Below, in pieces: positions 36,220 through 44,488 of a stretch of 57,055 nucleotides of DNA. The translations under genes were made by a program, and so were the position numbers. Each line of letters opens with the position of its first letter. Within the stretch, counting starts at the first letter, position 1. Under the pieces are notes generated by a model that worked only from the letters and a program-made list of their open reading frames with translations, was not told where the DNA came from and searched no databases. The stretch is from Paraburkholderia elongata (lineage in GTDB: Bacteria > Pseudomonadota > Gammaproteobacteria > Burkholderiales > Burkholderiaceae): the NCBI RefSeq assembly GCF_013177735.1, contig NZ_WOEZ01000211.1, positions 1 to 57,055 of the forward strand. Reading direction: 5' to 3'.

Positions 36220-37250
36220 GACGCTTCCGTTCTGGTCCAATGGTCGGTCGCGCTTTGCAGCAATTGCTCGCGACGATCGCCTTGCGGCAACCAGCGTTGC
36301 GCCGAGAACGCCGCGCGCGCGAGGAAATCGAGCAGATTCGCATGACGCCGCAGCACGCGTGCGGTGCGATGCGCCTTCACCGGATTAAACATGCCCTGGC
36401 GCGAAAACAGTTGGCGCGGATTCTTCTTGATCCACAGCCACGACCCGAGTTCGAGCGTCATCGGCAGGAAGACGTTCGGCGGCGGCGTACGGTCGTACGC
36501 GAAGTCCCACAGATCGCCGTGCAACAGATACTGGTGGCTCTGCGGTTCGAACGCGTAGCCATGATGCGGATGCGCGCGCTCGAACATGGTTTTCAGCACG
36601 TACATTTCCGGCAGATGCGGCATCAGCTTGCGCGTGCGCGCATAAGGAAACCAGATGCTATCCCGCCAGCCGTAACCCGAGTGACAGTCGAGCGCAATGC
36701 TCAGGGGCCGCGCGGCCATTTCGGTTTCGACCACCCGCAGGAGCGCCGCCGCCTCCGGCTCCATGGGGTCGCCTTGCTTGCCGCGATACCAGGGCAGCCA
36801 TGCGCCCACCCGCTGGCCGCCGGCGAGCAGCGGCACGCGTTCGTCGGCATCCTGCGGCGCGTTGCGCATCAGATCGACACCGTTGGGATTGGCACGCGTG
36901 GCGGCCCACATGCCGCCCGGATTGACGATCGGCATAAAAATTAGACGAATCGACTGCAATTGCCGCACCAGCAGTTCGTCCCATTCCAGCCGGGCGAGCA
37001 GCGCGCGCATATAGTCGAGCACGAGTTGCGAGCCAATCCGCTCGAGTCCGTGAATGCCACCAAAAAACCCGATTGCCGGTGCGAGCGGATCGGTCGAACC
37101 GATACTCGCGGTGTGCACGGCGAATTGCCGGCCCCGCACCGTCGTCTCGCAGACGGTGCGAATCTCGAAGCTGGCGCTGCCCTGGTCGAGGATCGTCTTG
37201 AGATCTTCGTACTCCGCAAAACTGTCGGGCAGAAAGCTCAAAGGCTGCAT
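36216..37250 (-). CDS. M14-family zinc carboxypeptidase-like protein
   Basis: A 344-residue M14 metallopeptidase-like protein. The zinc-ligand motif H-x2-E is in FFGGIHGLERIG (about residues 63-74), the third ligand in LDCHSGYG (about residue 189), and the catalytic glutamate probably in MTLELGSW. It has no signal peptide, so it acts in the cytosol, perhaps removing or deacylating amino-acid or peptide substrates as in the AGBL/succinylglutamate-desuccinylase-like branches. It is first of a two-gene unit with the alpha/beta hydrolase. Confidence 0.85.
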   Translation of the reverse strand: MQPLSFLPDSFAEYEDLKTILDQGSASFEIRTVCETTVRGRQFAVHTASIGSTDPLAPAIGFFGGIHGLERIGSQLVLDYMRALLARLEWDELLVRQLQSIRLIFMPIVNPGGMWAATRANPNGVDLMRNAPQDADERVPLLAGGQRVGAWLPWYRGKQGDPMEPEAAALLRVVETEMAARPLSIALDCHSGYGWRDSIWFPYARTRKLMPHLPEMYVLKTMFERAHPHHGYAFEPQSHQYLLHGDLWDFAYDRTPPPNVFLPMTLELGSWLWIKKNPRQLFSRQGMFNPVKAHRTARVLRRHANLLDFLARAAFSAQRWLPQGDRREQLLQSATDHWTRTEAS

Positions 37251-37357
37251 GACGACGTCGAAAGGAACTGCAAGGTTATTGGGGACGGCACACCGAATGA
37301 CGCAATATAGCCTGGCTGCAGGCGATCATGCGCAGCGAGCCCCACCCAATGCAAATC

Positions 37358-37375
37358 GTGTCATACAGGTGTCAC
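37358..37375 (+). promoter_or_regulatory. PhoB box upstream of phnC
   Basis: GTGTCAT-ACAG-GTGTCAC: two direct 7-mers with a 4-base gap, differing from the E. coli consensus CTGTCAT-AWAW-CTGTCAY mainly at the first base of each 7-mer and in the gap. It lies 166 bp upstream of phnC in the 291-bp divergent region shared with the M14 gene. It implies induction of phosphonate uptake by phosphate starvation. Confidence 0.72.
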
Positions 37376-37443
37376 TTTTTGTTCGAACGAATGACTTCTT
37401 CCTGCCTTTCTGGCGACGCAAAAAAGACACGTGAAGATATAGT

Positions 37444-37453
37444 CGTCTAGACG
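37444..37453. promoter_or_regulatory. GntR (HutC/PhnF-type) palindrome CGTCTAGACG
   Basis: A perfect 10-bp palindrome that contains GTCTAGAC, an exact match to the HutC-subfamily operator form GT-N-TA-N-AC. PhnF-type phosphonate regulators belong to that subfamily. It lies 88 bp upstream of phnC, between the PhoB box and the gene. No GntR regulator of that type is encoded in this window. Confidence 0.55.
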
Positions 37454-37541
37454 TTGCGATGCCTTCACTCAACCGTCACAGACGCTTCCTAGAATGGGCC
37501 CCACACATGCCGGCAATGACCGGATGCATCAAGGGGTACTT

Positions 37542-38471
37542 ATGGAAGCAATTCGGGAAGCAATTCGGGAAGCAATTCGTATCGAACGGTTGAGCAAGAC
37601 GTTCAGCAACGGCCGCAAGGCGCTGGACGAAATCGACCTGCGTGTCGAACCGGGCGAAATGGTTGCCTTGATCGGTGCCTCGGGCTCGGGCAAGTCGACG
37701 CTGCTGCGCCACATCGCGGGCTTCACGGCCTCGGATGCGCAACCGTCGCAGATCGCGATTCTCGGCCGGCCGATCCAGCAGAACGGCCGCATCGTGCGGG
37801 AAGTGCGCAGCATTCGCCGCGATATCGGCTTCGTGTTCCAGCAATTCAATCTGGTGAACCGGCTTTCCGTGGAGAGCAACGTGCTGATCGGCGCGCTCGC
37901 GCGGCTGCCTTTGTGGCGCCGCCTCACCGGGCGCTTTCCGGGCGCGGAGCGGGCGTTGTCGATGGCCGCGCTCAATGAAGTCGGCATCGGCGACCATGCG
38001 CGCGAGCGCGCCGCCAACCTCTCCGGCGGTCAGCAGCAACGCGCGGCATTGGCGCGAGCGCTGGTGCAACGCGCGCGCATCGTGCTCGCCGACGAACCGA
38101 TCGCCTCGCTCGACCCCGAATCCTCTCGCCGCGTGATGGAGATGCTGCGCACGCTCAACGTCGAGCATCAACTGACCGTGCTGGTGTCGCTGCATCAGGT
38201 CGACATCGCCATGCAGTATTGCCCGCGCACCGTTGCGCTGCGTCGCGGCAAGGTGGTCTACGACGGCCCCTCCGCCGCGTTGAGCCCTGCCCTGCTCAAG
38301 AAACTCTACGGCGACGACGCCCGCGAACTGCTCGACGAGGCCAGCGCCGATAGCGCAACCGATCATGCGGACAACAACGCTAACGAGGGCGACACCGGCG
38401 CACCGGCGCAAGACACCGCCCCCACCTCGACGCGTTATGCGTTCGCCCTCAATCCGGCGCACTCGAGCTGA
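37542..38471 (+). CDS. phnC: Phosphonate ABC transporter, ATP-binding protein
   Basis: A 309-residue ABC ATPase of the PhnC family: Walker A GASGSGKST, signature LSGGQQQRAALARAL, Walker B IVLADEPIASLDP. It powers phosphonate uptake with PhnD and PhnE. The start is the ATG at 37542, preceded by AAGGGG; the in-frame ATG at 37494 is rejected. The N-terminus is odd: a 12-bp repeat makes EAIREAIREAIR directly after Met, where a single EAIR would give the normal MEAIRIERLSKTF. The C-terminal 40 residues form an acidic, disordered tail. It is followed 42 bp later by phnD. Confidence 0.93.
   Translation: MEAIREAIREAIRIERLSKTFSNGRKALDEIDLRVEPGEMVALIGASGSGKSTLLRHIAGFTASDAQPSQIAILGRPIQQNGRIVREVRSIRRDIGFVFQQFNLVNRLSVESNVLIGALARLPLWRRLTGRFPGAERALSMAALNEVGIGDHARERAANLSGGQQQRAALARALVQRARIVLADEPIASLDPESSRRVMEMLRTLNVEHQLTVLVSLHQVDIAMQYCPRTVALRRGKVVYDGPSAALSPALLKKLYGDDARELLDEASADSATDHADNNANEGDTGAPAQDTAPTSTRYAFALNPAHSS
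37545..37580 (+). repeat. 12-bp tandem repeat at the phnC start
   Basis: Three units GAAGCAATTCGG, GAAGCAATTCGG, GAAGCAATTCGT begin at codon 2 of phnC. The unit is in frame, so copy-number change would lengthen or shorten the N-terminus without a frameshift. It could also alter translation initiation. Confidence 0.9.
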
Positions 38472-38513
38472 GCGCGCCCACTCATTCTGTTCACTCAACC
38501 GGACCTCAAAGCG

Positions 38514-39491
38514 ATGAAATTCCTGCGTTCATTGATCACGCTGACCGTCGGCGCGGCCGCATTCGCCTGCGTCGCCACCGCACAAGCCGAGGACATCAAC
38601 CTCGGCATCATCTCGACCGACTCGTCCTCCGTGCTGAAACAGCGCTGGGAACCGCTGATCGAGGATATGAACAAGCAAACCGGCCTGAACGTCAAAGCGT
38701 TCTTCGCGACCGACTACGCCGGCATCATTGAAGGAATGCGCTTTAACAAGGTACAGGTCGGCTATTTCGGCAACGCGTCGGCGATCGAAGCGGTGGACCG
38801 CTCGCAAGGCGAAGTGTTTGCGAAGGTCCTGTATTTGAATGGCGAAGCCGGTTACAACTCGGTGCTGATCACCAACGTGAACAGCCGCTTCAAGACGCTC
38901 GACGACGTGTTTAAAAATACGAAGGACGTCACACTCGGTTTCGGCGATCCGAACTCCACCTCGGGCACGCTGATCCCCGGCTATTACCTGTTCGCCAAGC
39001 ACAACACGCCGGTCAACACGTCGTTCAAGGCCGTGCTGCCGTCGAGCCACGAAGCGAATCTGCTGGCTGTGGTGAACAACAAGGTCGACATCGCGACCAA
39101 CAACACCGAGGAGCTCGACTCGCTGAAGAAGCAGCATCCGGACAAGTTTGCACAAGTACGCGTGTTGTGGACGTCGCCGCTGATTCCGTCGGACCCGCTG
39201 GTATGGCGCAAGGATCTGCCGCAAGCCACCAAGGACAAGATCCGCAACTTCTTCGTGAACTACGGGAAGACCGCTCCGCATGAAAAAGCGGTGATGGCGG
39301 CGATTACGGGCTACGCCGGTTTCGCGGCGTCGTCGGATGCGCAGTTGCTGCCGATCCGTCAGGTCGCGTTGTTCCAGCAGAAGCAGAAGATCGAGAGCGA
39401 CACGCATCTTTCCGACGACGACCGCAAGACCCAGCTGGCGGCGCTCGATGCGAAGCTGAGCGCACTCAACACCGCCGTCGCCAAGCAATGA
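38514..39491 (+). CDS. phnD: Phosphonate ABC transporter, substrate-binding protein
   Basis: A 325-residue periplasmic binding protein with a signal peptide (residues 1-25, cleavage at AQA-EDIN) and the PhnD marks: LGIISTDSSSVLKQRWEP, FATDYAGIIEGMRFNKVQVGYFGNASA, GFGDPNSTSGTLIPGYYLF and a conserved TNNTEEL. It binds phosphonates such as 2-aminoethylphosphonate in the periplasm and delivers them to PhnE/PhnC. Its stop overlaps the phnE start by four bases. With phnW in the same window it makes an uptake-plus-first-step set. Confidence 0.95.
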   Translation: MKFLRSLITLTVGAAAFACVATAQAEDINLGIISTDSSSVLKQRWEPLIEDMNKQTGLNVKAFFATDYAGIIEGMRFNKVQVGYFGNASAIEAVDRSQGEVFAKVLYLNGEAGYNSVLITNVNSRFKTLDDVFKNTKDVTLGFGDPNSTSGTLIPGYYLFAKHNTPVNTSFKAVLPSSHEANLLAVVNNKVDIATNNTEELDSLKKQHPDKFAQVRVLWTSPLIPSDPLVWRKDLPQATKDKIRNFFVNYGKTAPHEKAVMAAITGYAGFAASSDAQLLPIRQVALFQQKQKIESDTHLSDDDRKTQLAALDAKLSALNTAVAKQ

Positions 39492-40330
39492 ACACGGTTG
39501 ATCTGATCACGTCGCCCACGCGTGCGAGCGAAGCGCTCGCCGCGCAGGCGGCGCGCCGTGCCGCCCCTGACGCAGGCAAGCGCAGCTGGCTGTCGCTCAT
39601 CGGCTGGATCGCCGTGCTTGCCGTACTGGGTGGCGCATGGCACGGCGCCGATATGCGTCCGCTCGACCTGCTCTCCGACTCCGGCAACATGGGTCAGTTC
39701 GCCAAGGACTTCTTCCCGCCGGACTTCACCGAATGGCGGAGCTATCTTCACGAGATGTACGTGACGCTGTCGGTAGCGGTGTGGGGCACGGCCCTCTCGT
39801 TGGTATGCGCGGTGCCGTGCGGACTAATGTCCGCACACAACATGGCGCCGATGTGGATCGTGCAGCCGATGCGCCGCATGATGGACGCATGCCGCGCGAT
39901 CAATGAAATGGTCTTCGCGATGCTGTTCATCGTCGCGGTGGGACTCGGTCCGTTCGCCGGCGTGCTGGCGTTGTGGGTGCACACCACCGGCGTGCTCGCC
40001 AAGCTCTTCGCCGAAGCGGTCGAGGCAATCGATCCGCTTCCGGCCGAAGGCGTGCGCGCCACCGGCGCGACCAGTCTTGACGAAATCATTTACGGCGTGC
40101 TGCCGCAAGTGCTGCCGTTGTGGATCTCGTACGCGTTATATCGCTTCGAATCGAACGTGCGCTCGGCGATGGTGGTCGGCATGGTCGGCGCGGGCGGGAT
40201 CGGCGTGGTGCTGTACGAGGCGATCCGCTCGTTCAATTACGCGCAGACGGCCGCGGTGATGATCATGGTGATCGTGGTCGTGACGGTGATCGATCTGGCG
40301 TCCGCGTGGCTGCGCGAACGGGTGACGTGA
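39488..40330 (+). CDS. phnE: Phosphonate ABC transporter, permease
   Basis: A 280-residue permease with about six spans and the ABC permease loop (AEGVRATGATSLDEIIYGVLPQVLP near residue 180). Two distinctive features typical of PhnE are FPPDFTEWRSYLHEMYVTLSVAVWGT and SNVRSAMVVGMVGAGGIGVVLYEAIRSF. It starts by ATGA overlap with phnD. A long hairpin follows the stop, so the operon is phnCDE only. No C-P lyase or phosphonatase gene follows. Confidence 0.94.
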   Translation: MNTVDLITSPTRASEALAAQAARRAAPDAGKRSWLSLIGWIAVLAVLGGAWHGADMRPLDLLSDSGNMGQFAKDFFPPDFTEWRSYLHEMYVTLSVAVWGTALSLVCAVPCGLMSAHNMAPMWIVQPMRRMMDACRAINEMVFAMLFIVAVGLGPFAGVLALWVHTTGVLAKLFAEAVEAIDPLPAEGVRATGATSLDEIIYGVLPQVLPLWISYALYRFESNVRSAMVVGMVGAGGIGVVLYEAIRSFNYAQTAAVMIMVIVVVTVIDLASAWLRERVT

Positions 40331-40342
40331 CCGCTCGCGATT

Positions 40343-40392
40343 CCTGAATGGCAAGGGGTTGGCGAGACGCGCTTCGCCAACCCTCATTCAGG
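40343..40392 (+). terminator. Hairpin after phnE
   Basis: Outer CCTGAATG/CATTCAGG and inner GGGTTGGCGA/TCGCCAACCC stems are nested in one long hairpin 13 bases after the phnE stop. There is no T-run after it, so the termination mode is uncertain. The rest of the 283-bp gap to the next gene shows no further feature except an AT-rich TGGAATAATC near 40553. Confidence 0.6.
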
Positions 40393-40613
40393 TCGCTTCG
40401 ATACTGCGTGCCAGCGTGTAAGTGCGCCGGCGTGCAAGCGCTGCGCCTGCGCCGAGGTTTAGCAGCGGGTTTTCGTTGCCACAAATTGCCGGTTTTCGCC
40501 ACACAAAACCCCTTCACTTTAGTCGTCCACCCCTCCATTCCGGCGTTCTGCTGGAATAATCACGTGCTTGCGGCCGGCTCCCCTGGCCTTCTTTCTCCTC
40601 TCCCTGGTCTTTG

Positions 40614-41450
40614 ATGGACACCTTTGTCGTCATGCTGGTGCTGCTCTCCGCGCTGCTTCACGCCACCTGGAACGCGTTTCTGCACCTATCCGAAGACCGT
40701 GTATGGCTGCTCGGCATGATGGCGATTCCGTATATCGCCGTCAGCTCGGTTGGCGTGATCGTGCTGCCCTTGCCTGAACTGGCGGCCTGGCCTTACATCT
40801 TCGCCTCGGTAGTACTCGAATTCGGCTACCTGCTGGCCCTGATCCGCGCTTACAAGAGCGGTGACTTCGGGCAAATTTATCCGATTGCACGCGGCCTTTC
40901 GCCGATGCTCGTATTCGTCGGCGCGCTGGTGTTCGCGCACGAAACGCTCAAACCGCTGGCGGCGATCGGCGTGGCGCTGGTGTCGCTCGGCATGGTCTCG
41001 CTGGCGTTCCGCCGCGGCATGCGGTTCTCCGGCGAAAGCGTGCCGTTCGCGCTGCTGACCGGCTTCTTCATCGCAACGTATTCGGTGGTCGACGGAATCG
41101 GCGCGCGCGTGGCGGGCAATGGCCTGAGCTACATCATGTGGGTTTATCTGATCTGGAATGTCCCGCAGTTTCTGCTTGCCTGGCATTGGCGCGGCGGCGC
41201 AAAGGGGCTGTTCATCGGCCGCACGGTGGTGCTCAAGGGCATCGCGTCCGGCGCGCTCGCACTCACCGCCTATTGCCTGATCATCGAGGCCTACCGCACT
41301 CTGCCGATTGCGATGGTTTCCGCGCTGCGTGAGCTGAGTTCGATCTTCGCGGTGCTGATCGGCTGGCTGTTCATGCAGGAGAAGCTGACGACGCGGCGTA
41401 TCGTGGCGTGCGCACTGGTTACGCTAGGGGCTGTGTTGATTCGGATTTAA
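40614..41450 (+). CDS. EamA/DMT-family transporter
   Basis: A 278-residue membrane protein with about nine to ten spans and two EamA repeats. The segment FGQIYPIARGLSPMLVFVGALVF and the C-terminal RELSSIFAVLIGWLFMQEKL are typical. The start is the ATG at 40614; the frame extends three bases to a TTG. It is downstream of phnCDE but separated by a hairpin and over 280 bp, so a phosphonate link is speculative. The substrate is unknown. The ORF ends about 100 bp before the convergent MocR regulator. Confidence 0.85.
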   Translation: MDTFVVMLVLLSALLHATWNAFLHLSEDRVWLLGMMAIPYIAVSSVGVIVLPLPELAAWPYIFASVVLEFGYLLALIRAYKSGDFGQIYPIARGLSPMLVFVGALVFAHETLKPLAAIGVALVSLGMVSLAFRRGMRFSGESVPFALLTGFFIATYSVVDGIGARVAGNGLSYIMWVYLIWNVPQFLLAWHWRGGAKGLFIGRTVVLKGIASGALALTAYCLIIEAYRTLPIAMVSALRELSSIFAVLIGWLFMQEKLTTRRIVACALVTLGAVLIRI

Positions 41451-41553
41451 AGCACAGTGGCGCTATGTTGATGCCACGTTGTTGCCGCCTCGTTGCTCCG
41501 CTCTGAAACCGCTTTGAGGCCGGTTTGAAGGCGTAGAGCGCCCTCGCCCACGC

Positions 41554-43071
41554 TCACGCAAACTGCACAAGCGTCGCGTCGATCGCATCAGCCAGCGTAT
41601 TGAAAGCAGGCGCGATCTCCTCGTCCGGCACGCACGCATAGCCGATCAGCAGACCCGACGGCGCCAGCGACGGTTGCGCGTAATACCCCGACAAAGGCCG
41701 CACGACGATATTGCGCTCCAGCGCGGCAGCCGCCACTGCGCGGTCATCGCTGCCTTCAGGCAATTGCATCACCAGATGCAACCCGGCATCGCCGCCCACA
41801 GCCGGCAGCGCATCGCCATAACGGTGCGCGGCAGCATCCAGCAGGGTCTGGCGACGCTGCCCGTAGAGGGTCCGCATCTTGCGGATATGCGACGTGAAAT
41901 GCCCTTCCGCGATGAACTCCGCGAGCATCGCCTGCTGCAACAACTGCCCTTCCCGATAGAGCTCCGCGCTCGCGGTCGCAAAGCTCTCGGCGAGCGCCTC
42001 GGGCACGACCAGGTAGCCAATGCGCAAGCCCGGAAACAGCGTCTTGCCGAAGCTGCCCACGTAAATCACCTGCCCGGACCTGTCCAGACCCTGCAGCGAT
42101 GCCAGAGGCCGGCTGCCGTAGCGGTATTCGCTGTCGTAGTCGTCCTCGATGATCCAACACTGGTTTTGTCTTGCGTATTCGAGCAGCATGCGGCGCCGCG
42201 CGAGGCTCATCACCATGCCGAGCGGATATTGATGCGACGGCGTGACGAGCATCAGCTTCGGCGGCTGCGCGAGATCGTCGGCGGAGGGATTGATGCCTTC
42301 TTCGTCGACGGCGATCGGGCGCGATTGCAAGCCGGACACGTGCAGCACGCTGCGCACGCCCCAGTAGCAAGGGTCTTCGGTCCAGATCACGTCGCCCGGA
42401 TCGGACAGCAGACGCACAGCCAGGTCGACCGACTGGTGGATCCCGGTCGTGATAATGATCTGCTCGGGCGTACAACGCACCGAGCGCGACGTGCGCAGAT
42501 AGTCGGCCAACGCATGCCGCAACGAGGCCAGCCCGCCGCCCGGCGCGTAGGTCAGCAAGTCCGGGCGCAGCCGGCGCCAATACTTGTTGTGCAGGCGGCT
42601 CCACACGCGCGCCGGAAACTTCGTGACATCCGGCACCCCGGGCATAAACGCGCCCCATTGCCGCTTCGACACGCCCGCCCCCGCAATGAGCCGCGCGCCG
42701 CGTGTCGACAACGCGCGGTTGCCCTGCAACGGCAGTGGCGGCGGCAATGACTCGAGCGGCGCGGCCGGCGTCTCGGCGTCGGGTACGCCGACGATCTCGT
42801 CCGGCGCGCTATCGGCGACGAACGTGCCGCGACCGGTTGCCGAACTCACATAGCCCTCGAGCACCAACTGCTCATACACTTGCGTGACGGTATTGCGCCC
42901 GATGCCCAATTCCTGCGCCAGCAGACGAGATGACGGCACCTTGCTGCCCGCCGGCAATTCGCGCGACAGGATCGCCTGCTGCAACAGCCGATGCAGCTGA
43001 CGATAGATCGGCTGGCCATTGCCACGGTCGAGGCGCTGCGCCAGCCAGTCGGACAAAACGCTCGCGCGCAT
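41554..43071 (-). CDS. MocR/GabR-type regulator (GntR helix-turn-helix plus aminotransferase fold)
   Basis: A 505-residue MocR-family protein. The N-terminal GntR winged helix (about residues 18-90, QPIYRQLHRLLQQAILSRELPAGSKVPSSRLLAQELGIGRNTVTQVYEQL) is joined to a fold-type I aminotransferase domain with EDDYDSEYRY and the PLP lysine in YVGSFGKTLFPGLRIGY. GabR-type members sense GABA through PLP and activate gabT. Here it is divergent from gabT with 122 bp between starts, containing matching repeats, so GabR function is strongly suggested. PdxR-like roles are the main alternative. Confidence 0.9.
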   Translation of the reverse strand: MRASVLSDWLAQRLDRGNGQPIYRQLHRLLQQAILSRELPAGSKVPSSRLLAQELGIGRNTVTQVYEQLVLEGYVSSATGRGTFVADSAPDEIVGVPDAETPAAPLESLPPPLPLQGNRALSTRGARLIAGAGVSKRQWGAFMPGVPDVTKFPARVWSRLHNKYWRRLRPDLLTYAPGGGLASLRHALADYLRTSRSVRCTPEQIIITTGIHQSVDLAVRLLSDPGDVIWTEDPCYWGVRSVLHVSGLQSRPIAVDEEGINPSADDLAQPPKLMLVTPSHQYPLGMVMSLARRRMLLEYARQNQCWIIEDDYDSEYRYGSRPLASLQGLDRSGQVIYVGSFGKTLFPGLRIGYLVVPEALAESFATASAELYREGQLLQQAMLAEFIAEGHFTSHIRKMRTLYGQRRQTLLDAAAHRYGDALPAVGGDAGLHLVMQLPEGSDDRAVAAAALERNIVVRPLSGYYAQPSLAPSGLLIGYACVPDEEIAPAFNTLADAIDATLVQFA

Positions 43072-43073
43072 GA

Positions 43074-43132
43074 ATGGCTCCTACATTTTTATTGAAATGG
43101 CTCTGAAATTAAGAGCCAAATCTCATTATAGT
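43074..43132 (+). promoter_or_regulatory. MocR/GabR operator and gabT promoter
   Basis: ATGGCTC occurs as a direct repeat at 43074 and 43097, 23 bp apart. The second copy is also half of an inverted repeat GGCTCT-N7-AGAGCC (43099-43117). Two direct plus one inverted element is the arrangement known for GabR-like regulators. A -10-like TATAGT lies at 43127-43132, 61 bp upstream of gabT. The region is AT-rich compared with its surroundings. Confidence 0.65.
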
Positions 43133-43193
43133 CGCTGCATGTGCTGCGCTGAGCGCGCGGTCCCCGCAAAACCGAGGAGCGAAGGAGATAACC

Positions 43194-44477
43194 ATGAAGA
43201 ATGCTGAACTGAAGAGCCGCAAAGACGCCGCCACACCGCGTGGCGTCGGGGTGATGTGCGATTTCTACGCCGAGCGCGCGGAGAACGCCGAATTGTGGGA
43301 CGTCGAAGGCCGCCGTTTCATTGATTTCGCCGCGGGTATTGCCGTGTGCAACACGGGCCACCGTCACCCGAAGATTCTGGCGGCGATCCGTGACCAGCTC
43401 GATCATTTCACGCACACCGCGTATCAGATCGTGCCGTACGCGTCGTATGTCGAACTGGCTGAGAAGATCAACGCGCGTGCGCCGGGCGACTATCCGAAGA
43501 AAACCGCCTTCTTCACGACGGGCGCCGAAGCCGTTGAAAACGCGATCAAGATTGCGCGTGCCGCGACCGGCCGTCCGGGCGTGATTGCGTTCACCGGCGG
43601 CTTTCATGGCCGCACGATGATGGGCATGGCGCTGACCGGCAAGGTTGCGCCGTACAAGATCGGCTTTGGTCCGTTCCCCGCGGACGTGTTCCATGCCCCG
43701 TTCCCGAATCCGCTGCACGGCGTGACGACGGCTGATTCGCTGAAGGCGATCGAGTTTCTGTTCAAGGCCGACATCGATCCGAAGCGCGTCGCGGCGATTA
43801 TTTTCGAACCGGTTCAGGGCGAAGGCGGTTTCTATCCGGCGCCGGCCGAGTTCGTGCGCGCCTTGCGCAAGCTGTGCAATGAGCATGGCATTTTGCTGAT
43901 TGCCGATGAGGTGCAAACGGGTTTTGCTCGTACCGGCAAGTTGTTTGCGATGCATCACTATGACGTGGTGCCTGATCTGATGACGATGGCCAAGAGCCTG
44001 GCCGGTGGCATGCCGTTATCGGGTGTGGTTGGGCGTGCTGATTTGATGGATGCGGCGGCTCCTGGTGGCCTGGGTGGCACGTATGCGGGTAACCCGCTGG
44101 CGGTTGCTTCCGCGCATGCTGTGCTCGATATCATCGATGAAGAGAAGCTCTGCGAGCGGGCTACTGTTTTGGGTGATCGTGTTAAGGCGAAGCTGATCGC
44201 GCTTCAGAGTGAAGTTCCGCAGATCGCCGATGTGCGTGGGCCGGGCGGAATGGTTGCTGTTGAGTTCTGCAAGGCGGGTGGGACGGAGCCGGATGCTGAC
44301 TTCACCAAGCGGGTGCAGGCAAGAGCGCTTGAGCGCGGGTTGTTGTTGCTCGTTTGTGGTGTTTATTCGAATGTGGTTCGGTTTCTTTTTCCTCTTACGA
44401 TTCAGGATTCTGTCTTTGATGAGGCAATGGGGATTCTTGAAGCTGTGCTTAAGGAAAGTGTTGCTGTAGCTGTTTGA
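43194..44477 (+). CDS. gabT: 4-aminobutyrate:2-oxoglutarate aminotransferase
   Basis: A 427-residue class III aminotransferase. It converts GABA and 2-oxoglutarate to succinic semialdehyde and glutamate. Signatures include FFTTGAEAVENAIKIARAATGRPGVIAFTGGFHGRT, IFEPVQGEGGF, LLIADEVQTGFARTGK and the PLP lysine in TMAKSLAGGMPLSG. It has an AAGGAG ribosome site. It is controlled by the divergent MocR regulator. The expected next enzyme, succinate-semialdehyde dehydrogenase, is not adjacent, though an aldehyde dehydrogenase starts at 56824. Codons in the last 500 bp become G/T-ending, and the stop is 12 bp before palindromic element C. Confidence 0.94.
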   Translation: MKNAELKSRKDAATPRGVGVMCDFYAERAENAELWDVEGRRFIDFAAGIAVCNTGHRHPKILAAIRDQLDHFTHTAYQIVPYASYVELAEKINARAPGDYPKKTAFFTTGAEAVENAIKIARAATGRPGVIAFTGGFHGRTMMGMALTGKVAPYKIGFGPFPADVFHAPFPNPLHGVTTADSLKAIEFLFKADIDPKRVAAIIFEPVQGEGGFYPAPAEFVRALRKLCNEHGILLIADEVQTGFARTGKLFAMHHYDVVPDLMTMAKSLAGGMPLSGVVGRADLMDAAAPGGLGGTYAGNPLAVASAHAVLDIIDEEKLCERATVLGDRVKAKLIALQSEVPQIADVRGPGGMVAVEFCKAGGTEPDADFTKRVQARALERGLLLLVCGVYSNVVRFLFPLTIQDSVFDEAMGILEAVLKESVAVAV

Positions 44478-44488
44478 TTGTTTTTTTG

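Noticed and set aside
38529..39488. 319-codon frame antisense to phnD
   Set aside because: Shadow of a well-supported binding-protein gene; no start signal or motif.
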